Source: Anaeramoeba flamelloides
Taxonomy: Eukaryota > Metamonada > Anaeramoebidae
Direction of reading: 5' to 3'
Length of the DNA stretch: 64,000 nucleotides
NCBI GenBank assembly: GCA_027625915.1
Contig: JANTQA010000023.1
Location: 9,176,001 to 9,240,000 of the forward strand
Translations under genes and position numbers: made by a program
In this document: positions 47,644-58,131 of the stretch, piece by piece
Numbering within the stretch: the stretch's first letter is position 1
Layout: every line of letters begins with the position of its first letter
The notes under the pieces: generated by a model
What the model was told of the DNA's origin: nothing
What the model saw: the letters and a program-made list of their open reading frames with translations, nothing else
Database searches by the model: none

Positions 47644-48446
47644 AAATTGGTTAAAAAAGATATGTTAACTGTGAATTGAATAATATAAAAACAAAATTTC
47701 TTTATTATACTTTTTTTTTTTCTTTTGCCAAACAAAAACAATAAAAAAAAATCATTTAAGGTAGATCTAAAACTTCACAGATGGTAAAAATCAAAATATT
47801 TCAAATTTTTTTCAGCATATATTAGATACTGCTTTCTACTTTGTTTTATTTTGAAATTTGCTTTTTGAATTTGTTTCTTATACAACAAAATTTCTATTTT
47901 TATGTAAATGCAATTGAAAATTCTTTCTGATCGTATCATTATAGAAATTGAAATTTCAAGTTGTAAACTTTTTATTAAGAAATTAATTTCTAATGTCGGT
48001 GAAAAAATAAATGGTAGAACCTGAACGATGAACTGTTATTTTTTTTTAAACAAAAAAAACAATAAAAAAAATAAAAATAATAAAAAATTTTAATTTAAAA
48101 AAAAAGAATATTTTCTTTAAAAGAATTGAAAAAAAAAAATAAAAAATAAAAAAATAGTATAATTTTATTCCTATGAAATTTAATTATACATTTTACCATA
48201 TTAATTTTTCATATGACATAATTATAAAAAGTAAAAAGAGAATAATAATATAAAGTATGAAATTTTATGTGTTAAAATTAATGTTTATCAACTAATTTTA
48301 ACGTTAATTCTTCAAGGAAATATGAAAAATTGAAATAAAATAAAGAATATAATATATAATTATCGATCATTAAGGAAGAATTTAATTTCGTAAAAATAAA
48401 ATAAGAAGAAGAAGAAGAAAAAAAAAAAGAAAGAATACTGGTTAAA

Positions 48447-51086
48447 TTAATTATTGTATTCGGTTTGTTTTTTTGTAAATTTTTGGAATCTATCAAATTG
48501 TTCTAATAAATCTTGAGGTATTTTTTGATTTTTCAATAATTGTGTCACTATTTCTATAAATTTCTTTGTATCCAAAAACAATTGTATTGTAATTTTTTCA
48601 ACATAGGTTAATTTTTTCTGCGCATTTTTATTTTCGTTTTGGTTCATTTGCGCCTTTTGAAACCTTTTTAAAGCCTTTTCAGTTTCTCGAACCGAATCAA
48701 TAAATTCGACCGTTAATTCATAATATTTTTTTGTAATCCCCTTAGCAACAATTAATTTACATTCCTTTGCCGTTTTGGCGCTTATTAATAAAGAATAATT
48801 CTTTAAGAATTTTGTCAAGGGATAAAATATTCTTATCACAAAGTCAGAACATTTTGTTGGTGTTTGTCGTTCAGTCATGTGATATCTTGATTTAATTTTC
48901 CAAATTTGATCTAAATTCTTAATGCATCGTTCAGTAAATTGTTGGAAAATTTTTTCTTTGATTAAAGGCAATAATTTTTCAAAATCATCAATTGTATATT
49001 TGGAACATTTTAAAATAATTTGAAGGAATTTTTCTTTATTAAATGATTCTTTGTTTATTATTTGTTGGTTAATGAACCGGTATTGGAAATTAGTATTTTT
49101 TTGAAATATTATTTTTAAAAAATTGCCTCCACTTTCTTCCTCATCATCATCATCATCATCATTTTTTTTTGTCAAGGTAAAAAAGTTTTGAAGTTTTATT
49201 AAAAAGGTTTCGATGTCAGAATTTATTATAATTAATTCGTTTGGTGTGAGCATTGTTTGTTTAATTGCTTCTCTAATCCATTGTATATATCTGTTCAAGA
49301 TTTGTAAACTTAATTTTAAAAATTTATGGGTTAAATCTGATAAAAAAATATTTTGATCCCAGCATTTAAAAAAAGTATCTGAAAGCAATTTGGAATTTGA
49401 TAAAAATAGTTGGCTTTTATTGAGTTTTTTGTTTCTTTGTTTTTTTAATTGAAAAAAACCATTTTTAATATCATTTTTTAAATCGGCAACTTCTAATTTG
49501 TTATCAAAATTTTGTACAAAATTAAGGAGGCATATCTGGAAATATGCATTTAAATTCCATTTCTTTTGGAACTCGATTGTCGGTTTACTTTTTAAAAAAA
49601 GGGCAGCCTCTTCCGGTTTGTCATAATAAAAATCATGAATGAGCGTATTAATTAATTTTTTAGAGAGGCAATAATTTTTATGAAATTTTGATATATTGCC
49701 TGGATTAAATATCGAACCCAATCTTTTAATAATAATTCTTTCGATTTCGATCCAAAACGAGTTTGTAATAAAATTGAATCCAAAGGAATTAAATTCATTT
49801 AAATTATTATTTTCTTGCTCTTTTTCCAATTTTTTTTCAATTTCCAATTCTTTTTCTGTTTCAATTTCGATTTCAATTTTTTTTTCATTTTCTTGATCAT
49901 CATTTACCTTTTGATCGGCTTTTATCTTATTGTCTTCTGTTTTTGATTCGATTTGAAAATTTTTATTAATTGTATTTCTTTGGATCTGTTCCAACTCGTT
50001 TAAAAAGCCTGCTTCAATCCGAACATGTGTAATGATCAAATTATAAATTTTTTTAAGCCCATTTTTTGAGGCTAGGTCCTTTCGAGAAATGATTTTTTTT
50101 AAATTTGGGCTTACGATCTGTGTTCGAATAATTTTTTCTGCTTCTTTTTGTTTTGACAATATTTGAAAACACCTGAGAGTTTGGATTGACTTTTTTTTAT
50201 CTTTTTTTTTCAGAAAAGTAATTAAATTTGATCCCAGCCTTTTGGTTGTCGAAAAAAGTAAATCTGAAATCCTTTTCGATAAAATCGGATAATATTTTGA
50301 ACCCTTGAAAAAACTGCTGTTCATTAGTAACTGAAGTGAAGAAATTGCGTGGGACATCCTTTCGATTATTAAAGGATCATATATTTGGTGGATTGTATTG
50401 GCGTTGTTGACTATTTTTGGTGAATTGCTGCCTTTGTTTTTGATCCTGCTTTGATTATTTTGGCTCTTCAAATTAGTCGGGGTGCTTTGAATACGTTGCA
50501 TTCTTCTTTGGTTGTTTGGCGAGAGCCTTTTATTTTTCATCATCGTTTCGCTCATATTTCTTGTTGACTTTACCGATTTCATTTTCTTTTTTGAATTGTT
50601 CGCTGTTGATGAGAAATCTAAATTGAAATTCTCTTCGTTAGTAAATTTTTTATTGGTAATGTTGCTATTGCCCCCAAGTTGTTGCTCTAAAATTTCCAAT
50701 TTCTTTAAAGTTGAGTCAATCTCAACAGTGGTCTTTAAGATCCTTAATTGGAAGTCCGTTTCTTGCTTTTTTGTTATTTTTTTTTCGAGATGCAATGTGA
50801 CTTCGGTGAAAAAAGAACGCAGCTTGTTGACATGCTTCTTCAGGTACCCCAAGCACGCCAACAAAGTATTTATATTTGTATCTAAGCCAATCAAATTTGA
50901 GGACAAATTGACAAAGTCTGCATAGTCGTTGTTAATTAATGTAACTAAACTCGTTTGCAGTTTCTTTTGAATGAATTCTAATTCCTTTTGGACCTCTAAC
51001 AATGTTCGAGTTTGTCTTGTTTTTTTTAAAAACTCATCTTCATTAAAGTCCTTTTGAGTGAATTCGTTTAAAGTAATTAAAGACAT
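48447..51086 (-). CDS. COG2: COG2-like subunit of the conserved oligomeric Golgi complex
   Basis: Lobe A subunit of the COG vesicle-tethering complex, which acts in retrograde intra-Golgi traffic. The single exon gives 879 residues from ATG 51086 (MSLITLNEFTQKDFNEDEFL). The frame is open 20 codons upstream without an ATG. The N-terminus matches COG2: F-x-K-x-D-F-x-x-D-x-F, then DYADFVNLSSNLIGLDTNI (54-72) and a coiled-coil with RILKTTVEIDSTLKKLEILE. The middle carries a Ser/Asn/Arg-rich linker (about 190-260) and a Glu/Lys repeat near 410-440, which explain the excess over human COG2 (738). The C-terminus (FYPLTKFLKNYSLLISA, TIQLFLDTKKFIEIVTQLL) fits the COG2 C-terminal domain. It is convergent with UTP25. 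Confidence 0.9.
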   Translation of the reverse strand: MSLITLNEFTQKDFNEDEFLKKTRQTRTLLEVQKELEFIQKKLQTSLVTLINNDYADFVNLSSNLIGLDTNINTLLACLGYLKKHVNKLRSFFTEVTLHLEKKITKKQETDFQLRILKTTVEIDSTLKKLEILEQQLGGNSNITNKKFTNEENFNLDFSSTANNSKKKMKSVKSTRNMSETMMKNKRLSPNNQRRMQRIQSTPTNLKSQNNQSRIKNKGSNSPKIVNNANTIHQIYDPLIIERMSHAISSLQLLMNSSFFKGSKYYPILSKRISDLLFSTTKRLGSNLITFLKKKDKKKSIQTLRCFQILSKQKEAEKIIRTQIVSPNLKKIISRKDLASKNGLKKIYNLIITHVRIEAGFLNELEQIQRNTINKNFQIESKTEDNKIKADQKVNDDQENEKKIEIEIETEKELEIEKKLEKEQENNNLNEFNSFGFNFITNSFWIEIERIIIKRLGSIFNPGNISKFHKNYCLSKKLINTLIHDFYYDKPEEAALFLKSKPTIEFQKKWNLNAYFQICLLNFVQNFDNKLEVADLKNDIKNGFFQLKKQRNKKLNKSQLFLSNSKLLSDTFFKCWDQNIFLSDLTHKFLKLSLQILNRYIQWIREAIKQTMLTPNELIIINSDIETFLIKLQNFFTLTKKNDDDDDDEEESGGNFLKIIFQKNTNFQYRFINQQIINKESFNKEKFLQIILKCSKYTIDDFEKLLPLIKEKIFQQFTERCIKNLDQIWKIKSRYHMTERQTPTKCSDFVIRIFYPLTKFLKNYSLLISAKTAKECKLIVAKGITKKYYELTVEFIDSVRETEKALKRFQKAQMNQNENKNAQKKLTYVEKITIQLFLDTKKFIEIVTQLLKNQKIPQDLLEQFDRFQKFTKKQTEYNN

Positions 51087-51589
51087 TACCAAAAAATTAT
51101 TGTATCTTTTTGTTTCGAAGAAGAAATTTTGAAAGTTTGGTATCAAATTGGAAACTGAGGCAAATTCTTGAAAAATGACAAGTATAAAAAATGATTTTAA
51201 AGAGCTACTTTGAATAAAAACTTCAGTGGGCTTATCTTTAGGGTTTGTTAAAAGATTCCCATCAGATGAAAAGGTTTATCTTTTTATCTTTAATAGATAA
51301 AGTAATACGATCCAAATTTTAGACCTTTTATCGTAGGTGTTTTTGTTGTTCCGTTCTTAAAACTATTTTTTACACATACAAACACATTAAATGCCATGAC
51401 TTGATCATTTTTATCTCTTCTGTTCCTAAATTCATTCCATAAATTCAAAAGTACTTAAAATGAAAAACGAAGCAGAAAGAGAAATAAATGATTACAATTT
51501 TTTTTATGGAAAGAAAGAGAGTTTGAACTTTTTCTACTTACAAGCATTAGAAGAGGTATTATTTTGGGATAGAACAAAACCATAACTTA

Positions 51590-52820
51590 TTTCAAATTCT
51601 TTAAGGGAATAGTAAACCATAAAAAATCTTGAAGTAAATTTAATAGTAAATTCAAATAAAAATTTATCTGCATCTTGAAATTGAAATACAAAGTAAAAAT
51701 CTGATTATTAAAATTAAAAAATTACTTTAACTGGTCTTTTCCAATCGGAATTATTGTTTTTACAAAGTTTGATCTCATTTTTCTCATTTTTGAAAAGGTT
51801 CAAAATTCAAACAACTTTCCGAATTATTTCAACAAAAAAATTATTTGTGTTTAAAGGAGAAAGAAATCTTATTGTCTTTCAAAGGAGTGTACAAAAATAC
51901 AATTAAATAAATATACTACCAAGTACTTAAATAATCCAGTTAAAATATTCTACTTAATTTCAAAATAATTACAATAATTATTTTAAACTTGAAAAAAAAA
52001 TAATATTTTGATACAAAGAAAAGTGGAAAACCAATTTTTTCTTTATATTGAATAAAAAAAAACAAGAAAAAGAACCAAACAATCAAATTAAAAATTCTCT
52101 CAAAATACTTTTTTAAAACTAGGAAAATTCAACTTTTAATTTAAAGGAATACTTTTTAATTTGAGTAATAAGATTCCATAATTAATATTCCAATCTTAAT
52201 TTTTCCAGTGGGTTATTAACAGCACATAGATTAAATGTATCAATAGAATTTACGTTTATTTCTCAATTTTTTAAAGATTTTCAAAAAAAAAAGTTAAATT
52301 CAAATAAATAATTCTAATTAATAATAATAATGATAGATATTATCAAAAAACCGATTTTAATACAAGTAGATGGTTGTTTATATTATGAATATTTGAAAAA
52401 GAATATTGTTTAATCTTTCAAATTTCAAGAAAATGAATAAATATTTGTGAATAAAATAGAAGATCAATTTTTAATAAGATCTCTAAGGATTCAATATATG
52501 ATTTATTTTTATTGTATTTGTAAAATTAGATACAATTTCAATGGTTATTTGTTCAAACAGACACTCAAAAATTAATAATAGAGAGATCTCTTCAAAATAA
52601 AAATATTTTTCAATTTTTTCTTTTTCTAATTTAATCCAAAACTCCAAACAAAAAGTATCAGATCTATGACAGAAATTTAATTTGTAAAAATTAACTTATT
52701 GAATAATCATAATTCATCTCTCTAAAGTTGATAAAGGAAATTGCATATAGAGTTTAACTGTATCCCATAATCAATAATTACTCTATAACCTTTGGGAAAA
52801 AAATAAATAAGAGTTACGAG
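51590..52820. repeat. long diverged duplicated block, copy 2
   Basis: Collinear with 40270-41760 without the family F insertion. It starts about 500 bp upstream of the COG2 ATG. The copy near DYRK starts about 930 bp upstream of that gene's ATG, in the same relative orientation. Confidence 0.6.
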
Positions 52821-53452
52821 TTCCTTAAACAGACTCAATACTTGTGTAAATAACAAATGTTTAAAATCTCCTTTTTTATATAAATCTTTCGAATTTTTGC
52901 AAATAATTGTATTTTTTTTTTTAACAATCCAAAAAACCCATAATTGTATTTAAAAAGTAACATTAATCAAATGAGTAATCACCAAACTTTAAAAAACTAG
53001 TTTTTTTTAAAAATTTCATTCAAACAAATAATCCTTTACTCATTTTTATTTTATTTTTTTTTTTTTCAAAAGATAACAATTTAGTTTTTTCAGTATACTA
53101 ATAATTCTTTTGTTAAAAATTTATTTAAAAAATCTAATTGGGTTTTTATATGTTGTTGTCATCTTATTTATATATTGATTTTGTTTATATATTTAGCCAA
53201 CATTTTGATTCTGGTACACTTCTTGGATATTTTTTTAAGTAAATCACATAGGTTAGTTACACTATTGTATTGGTTTGAAAAAATAAATAAATCACAATTT
53301 TGTATCTTGTCATGTAAAACTATAAAAAAATATAAACTTCCTATAAAAATAATAGATTAATGTTTATATTCAAATTTAATGAAATATACTTTAAGAGGTT
53401 GGTTTTAAATCAAGACAATTCTAATTTATTTTCATAAATTAATAACTACAAA

Positions 53453-53611
53453 ATGTATGGTTTTGAATATAACACATATATAAAAAAGGAAAAATGTAAA
53501 AAATGCGATTATTGCATTAATTATTATGCTAATTTAAACCACTTCATTTGGTATTGTGAAAGTTATAAATTTATCAGAATCAAATGGAAAAAAAATTATC
53601 AAAAATTCTAG
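53453..53611 (+). CDS. small cysteine-rich ORF, possible BED-like zinc finger remnant
   Basis: This 52-codon ORF starts at ATG 53453. It contains CKKCDYCINYYANLNHFIWY then C, that is Cys-x2-Cys followed by Leu-x-His-x4-Cys spacing like a BED or C2H2-type finger. The end of the ORF continues into sequence shared with 47335-47505. It could be the leftover of a DNA-transposon transposase or a short host gene. Function is unknown and the call is tentative, because chance ORFs of this length are common in the window. Confidence 0.25.
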   Translation: MYGFEYNTYIKKEKCKKCDYCINYYANLNHFIWYCESYKFIRIKWKKNYQKF

Positions 53612-53816
53612 ATAAGAAATTATATGAAAAAGTTATTCTTAGAAAAAATACACAGAAACTCTTCAACATGACTAATCAAAATTATGAAATTTACCGCGCT
53701 TGTCTGGAATTTTTTATCAAAGATCTTATGGTTAGAAAAATTAAGGTAATAAAGAAAAAATAATAAAAATAAAGTGAAAACAAAAAAATTTTTAAATAAT
53801 AAAAAATATATAAATT

Positions 53817-53955
53817 CGGGCACCCAGTGCCCCACTCTGAGAGTCGTGGAATACCAATTATTAATCACGGAATCTGGAATTTTTATACATAATCGATAAT
53901 CTTACTATCGGGTTTTTTCTCCTCCTATCCAGGACATGGATAGTTTCTAATTGGT
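53817..53955 (+). ncRNA. candidate structured RNA (GC-rich hairpin island)
   Basis: A local island with several nearby stems: GGGCAC/GTGCCC (53818-53832), ACTC/GAGT or CCAC/GTGG (53832-53849), a closing CCAATTA/TAATTGG pair (53854-53860 with 53947-53953) that encloses CGATA/TATCG (about 53894-53909), and CTATCC/GGATAG (53925-53943). It matches no RNA family I can name. The strand is not determined. It is called only from local composition and pairing. Confidence 0.3.
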
Positions 53956-54179
53956 CATGAAAATGATAAATTTATTTTTTATATATATTTTAATTATTTT
54001 TCTACTTCTCTTTTTTTTTTATTTAATAAATTTTCTTTAATCGTTCCTTTCTATAAATAAATAAACAAAATATATGGTTTCCAGTGGAAAATCCTATAAT
54101 AAAAATATTAGTAAAAGGTATTTACAGTTGAAGTTATATTTCTTTGGTAATAATAACAATATAATAAACTGTTTTTCAG

Positions 54180-54740
54180 TCATGGGGTGGGGTATAGAGG
54201 ATGTTTTTAAAGGGTTTGCATGGATATTTGAAGAAGAAAAATTATATCGGAAATTTCAAAATTGAAATCATTTTTTCATATTTTTACTTTTTTATTTTTC
54301 GATTTTAATTTGAAACAGATAATTCGTTGTAAATTTTTATTTCAGTATAAGATCAATAGTCGCTTGGTTAAAATGTGTTATTCTAAAGTAATTTTTACAG
54401 CGAAAATGATTGAAATCAGACAATATTTCTTTCTATTGGAATTTTATTTGATCTTCGATAGGAGATCAAAATTAACATTGTTGTTTTTCTCAATAAGGTA
54501 TATGAATTTGAGTTTTTCTATTTATAAGTAAATTATTTGATTTATGAGTATTATTTCCTTCGGATATTAATATTCATTGATGTTAATTATACTTTTTATT
54601 TTTTATTTGTTTTTCAAAGATCAATTATAAAAAATATTTAATAATTGAAAAAAATACTTGATATTTTTGACTGCAACAGAGTTTATATTAGGATAATTAT
54701 TTTGTTATCGTTGAATACTTAGATATTTTTTATGGGGGTA
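54180..54740. repeat. diverged dispersed block shared with 34640-35400
   Basis: Shared landmarks in order: TTTCAAAATTGAAATCATTT, AAGATCAATAGTC-CTTGGT, ATGTGTTATTCTAA, TTGTTTTTCTCAAT, AATTTGAGTTTTTC, TTTGACTG-AACAGAGTTTAT. The other copy contains an inserted family C element. Confidence 0.6.
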
Positions 54741-56243
54741 CCCAATATAGTAAAATATTTCTAAAAATCTGAATTTCTGAATTAAAAAGTAAAAAAAAAA
54801 AATCTTTTTGATATTATTAATCTATCAGATTTAACATATTTAGTATAGTTTGTAGATAAGAAAAATATTTTTATTTTTTCAAAGGTTTATCTTCGTATAT
54901 TTAGAAGTCTGGATATTTAGGTAAATAAGGGTAATTTAAAAATACATAAGTAAATTTTAATAAAATTAAAACAAAACTTTATTTTTAATAAGAAAGTTTC
55001 TATTCTTTAAAAAAAGTTATGAATATCCAAAAATATTAAAAAGTGGTGATAAATAATATCTTTTAAAATATCTTTGTTAAAATTTTTAAAATTGCATCTA
55101 AAATACGTGAATAAGACTTTTAAAAACTTTTTGTTGATACTTTTCAAACAATAAAATTTTTATAGTGGGTATTTAATCAAGAATTTAAATTATCAATTTA
55201 TACAATTTCCAAATTTTACACAAGAAAAAAATATTTATAAATCAAATAATAATTTATCTCGGATGTGAAGGATTGAATTTTTTTTTTTCTAAATATTCAA
55301 TTTAATTTTTTAATTTTTTTTGAAAAGATTTTATTTTATTTATTTTTATTTAATTTGTGGGTAGAAAGGCGAATCCCTATAATTCGCACTAATTCTTAAT
55401 TTTTATTTAGAAATTGTATTATATACTTGAAATTTTCATATTGGTTATCATTGCTAATAAACTGAAGCTTTATTTTATTTATTATCAAAATATGAATATT
55501 TTTTAAATATTAGAGAAAAAAACATTTTTTTTTCAATTCAAAGATCCAGATTAAATGATTATTTTCATTGGTTGGGAAATTCCATAAAAATGTTCTAATT
55601 TTTCAACTATATCTAATTTTTATTTTTTTAATTTCTAGTTTCACTTTCAAAATAGGATTTGAACAAAAATAGTGCCTAAAAAAAATCACATGCCTTTTAT
55701 AGAGTGGGATATCTTTCACACTATATTGGCACTTCCAAAACTTAGCAACCCTTTTAAACATTTTTAAATATATTAAAGGCGTTTTTTTGAATTGTAAATA
55801 TCTCAAAACTTTGTAATCGTCAAGGAATTTTTTGAAAAATAATATAAAAAAAAATGTTTTCATTTTTTCGTGATTTTTTGTTTATCTGCAATTTTGTGGA
55901 TTATCACTATTTTATGTTTTTTTTTTTTGTGATAAGATAAGACTGATAATAATTTTATAAAGGTGTTGCGAATTTGTTTTTAATATTGTGATAATTCTGT
56001 TGATTATCAAAATCTCTAATAAATCACTGTTTAAATAAATCTTGAGAAAAAAATTTCTATTTCTTGTCTGAAGTACAAACACATTCGAAGTGCTCAAAAA
56101 TGTTTTCAAAATAAACAAATCAAAATCCTTTTAAAAATTAATTTAACTGCGAAACTAGAGTTTGTATACTTTTCGATAAATAAAAAAAAAACAAAGAGTA
56201 TGTTCAGAAATAAAATTGTGGTATATTATTCTGAAAAATGAAA

Positions 56244-56472
56244 AATACATTTTGTTGAAAAATAAATTGAACAAAATTTTTATTCAGCTTTCCAAAAAAA
56301 AAATTTAAAAGATTAATAGAGCATTTCAAAATTATAAGTACTTAAAACGAGCTTAAATTTTGAATTCACCTTTTAGAATTGAGTTCCTTATAAATTTATT
56401 TTAATTCTTTGGTTTTATTTTTATGTAAATCTGACTGAAAATATTGATCTTTTTATTTTACAATTAATAGTA
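56244..56472. mobile_element. ~225-bp TIR element (family B), copy 2
   Basis: The left end contains ACAAAATTTTTATTCAGC and the decayed right end contains CTGACTGAAAATATTGATC. The interior GCTTAAATTTTGAATTCACC resembles that of the neighbouring copy at 56513-56740. Confidence 0.5.
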
Positions 56473-56512
56473 AAATGAATTACAAATGAAATTTTTTCTT
56501 TATTCCCTAAAT

Positions 56513-56740
56513 TACTATTTGTTACAAAAAAAATGTGACAAAATTTTCATTCAAATTTCCAAAAAAAAGTGTTTTAAAATCACGTAAAATTTCAAATTTT
56601 TAATTCCTAAATCTGCTTAAATTATTAATTTCCCATTTTAAGAATTGGGAGCTTTGATGATTTATTTTAAATCTAGTATTGTGATTTTTTTGGAAAGCCG
56701 AATGAAAATTTTGATCGTTTTATATTATAATTAACATTAT
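56513..56740. mobile_element. ~225-bp TIR element (family B), copy 3
   Basis: Left end TACTATTTGTTACAAAAAAA, then ACAAAATTTTCATTC. The right end is GGAAAGCCGAATGAAAATTT followed by the matching outer sequence. The interior contains GAATTGGGAGCTTTGAT, the complement of AAAGCTCCCATT in the MTR4-intron copy. It lies about 40 bp from copy 2. Confidence 0.65.
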
Positions 56741-56914
56741 TGATTTTAAAATAAAAAAGTAAAAACAAAATTCAAAAAAAAAAAAATTATTATTCTGAAA
56801 TGTGATATTACAAAGTTTATTGGATGTTAATTCAAGAAAAAAAGTTTTGAAAATCAAAGACTTTATTTAAATGTTGCCGATTCCAAACTCTTATATTATT
56901 TATTATTATTATTA

Positions 56915-56941
56915 TTTTTTTTTTTTTTTTTTTTTTTTTTT
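56915..56941 (+). repeat. T27 homopolymer
   Basis: An uninterrupted T run in the 3' flank of MAF1. Confidence 0.9.
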
Positions 56942-57384
56942 GTCAAATTATTGAAAAAAGACAAAATAATCTTCCTAAACATTTTGATTTTTTAAAAGAA
57001 AAAAGACTTTTTTTTTTTAATAATGGTCAATAAAAAATTAAAGAAAGATCAATATTAAAAAGAAAAATTAAATTCATAAAAAAGAAATCAAAAATTTAGA
57101 TAAAATCGACAATAGCAGCCATTAAACTATTTCAAGATCACAATTAAAAGCAAATAAATTGTTTTGTTTTTTTGTGGTATTCTTTCTTGTTTGGTGTTTT
57201 TGTTTATGTTCTTGTACTTGTTTTTTGTTGAAATGTTTTTCTTCATAATCAAAAAGTTTTTGTTGTTATTATATGAATTATTTTGTTTTTTTTTTTTTTT
57301 TTTTACTTTGTATCAAATATGTTGATAATGATATGGTACATATTTTCAAATTAAAAAAGAAAGAAAGGATTTAGTTAATTGATT

Positions 57385-58131
57385 TTAAAATTGGAAACTA
57401 AACATGGTTTCTTCCTCTTCAATACTGTTATTGTTATTGTTATTGTTATTGGTATTCCAGGATTCATTTTGGTTCCATGAGTTCTCCATTTGGAACCATT
57501 TATTTTGTTCTTCAAACTCTTGTTCGTTGATCATTTCGCTATTAAAGCTTATGCACTGCGTTGTAAAATATATGACACGCTTCAGCTTGGTGTTAACAAA
57601 AAAGTAATTCATTGACCAAACAACCCCTAATTGCGAAAACGGGTCTTCCTCTGACAAACCGGGGATGTAGCTGTACACTTGGCAGTCCTCAAGGCTGATA
57701 ACATCGTCGATTTCAGACCAAATAACTTCCGCCTTTTCCGGATAATAATCGTCCACACACGAATTTAGTGTGATGTTGATCGCATTTTGTACCTTGCTCA
57801 GGCTGTTTTCCCTATTGAAGTGGTGCTCCCGAACAGAGCTAAAATCGTATTCTGGAAAGGAGTGGTTCATTGTGGAAATCAGCTTGATCAAAGTCTTCCT
57901 ATTGTTTGGCTCGTAAAGAGAGCCAAACGATCCAGAGCCTTGCCTCGTTATCAGCCCCTTCGTTATTTCTTGCGTGTATTGATGTTCAAGCGATTTGGCA
58001 AGTTTTCGATCAGATTTTATTGGCTTTTCGCTATACGCCTCAACTTTTCCATTAACAACTCCCGTTCCAGTGATTAAACCACTTAACAGTTCGGTTACTC
58101 GTTCAAGTCCTGGACAATTTAGAAATTTCAT
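57385..58131 (-). CDS. MAF1: MAF1 repressor of RNA polymerase III
   Basis: Phosphoprotein that binds and represses RNA polymerase III. In yeast and animals TOR/PKA-family signalling keeps it phosphorylated and inactive in good growth. The single exon gives 248 residues (human MAF1 256). The start MKFLNCPGLERVTELL parallels human MKLLENSSFEAINSQL. Box A is GKVEAYSEKP (28-37), then RKTLIKLISTMNHSFPEYDF. Box B is SSVREHHFNREN (98-109) with LSKVQNAINITL. Then DCQVYSYIPGLSEEDPF and box C VVWSMNYFFVNTKLKRV (170-186). The linker between A and B is shorter than in mammals. The tail is Asn-rich then acidic (SIEEEETMFSF), like the acidic tails of other MAF1 proteins. All boxes are intact. Confidence 0.96.
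   Translation of the reverse strand: MKFLNCPGLERVTELLSGLITGTGVVNGKVEAYSEKPIKSDRKLAKSLEHQYTQEITKGLITRQGSGSFGSLYEPNNRKTLIKLISTMNHSFPEYDFSSVREHHFNRENSLSKVQNAINITLNSCVDDYYPEKAEVIWSEIDDVISLEDCQVYSYIPGLSEEDPFSQLGVVWSMNYFFVNTKLKRVIYFTTQCISFNSEMINEQEFEEQNKWFQMENSWNQNESWNTNNNNNNNNSIEEEETMFSFQF

Larger units (their letters stand above)
45148..48446. other. convergent intergenic region between UTP25 and COG2
   Basis: Non-coding, AT-rich. It contains a 95-bp tandem duplication (45373-45567), a diverged block at 45650-45810 shared with the MTR4 intron, a C9 run (47635-47643), and a block at 47335-47505 related to 53580-53745. No gene is supported. A weak 61-codon ORF at 47064-47249 is not recognisable. 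Confidence 0.65.
51087..57384. other. region between the COG2 5' end and the MAF1 3' end
   Basis: This 6.3-kb stretch is almost all old repeats. It holds the second copy of the long duplicated block (51590-52820), a small cysteine-rich ORF (53453-53611), a GC-rich hairpin island (53817-53955), a block at 54180-54740 shared with the DYRK intron, two family B elements (56244-56472, 56513-56740) and a T27 run (56915-56941). No conserved host gene is recognised. Confidence 0.65.

Noticed and set aside
48278-48496. 72-codon ORF overlapping the COG2 3' end
   Set aside because: Another frame of the COG2 terminus and its 3' UTR, Ser/Phe-rich, with no support.
53620-53868. 82-codon minus-strand ORF over the GC-rich island
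   Set aside because: Mostly aromatic low-complexity translation. The paired hairpins explain the composition better than a protein.
54074-54531. Two consecutive plus-strand ORFs
   Set aside because: They fall inside the dispersed block shared with 34640-35400. The partner copy does not keep the frame, so a current gene is unlikely.
259-58131. Inteins in conserved genes
   Set aside because: I looked because some protists are intein-rich. All eight proteins have near-family lengths explained by low-complexity inserts, and no splicing-domain motifs interrupt the conserved sites.
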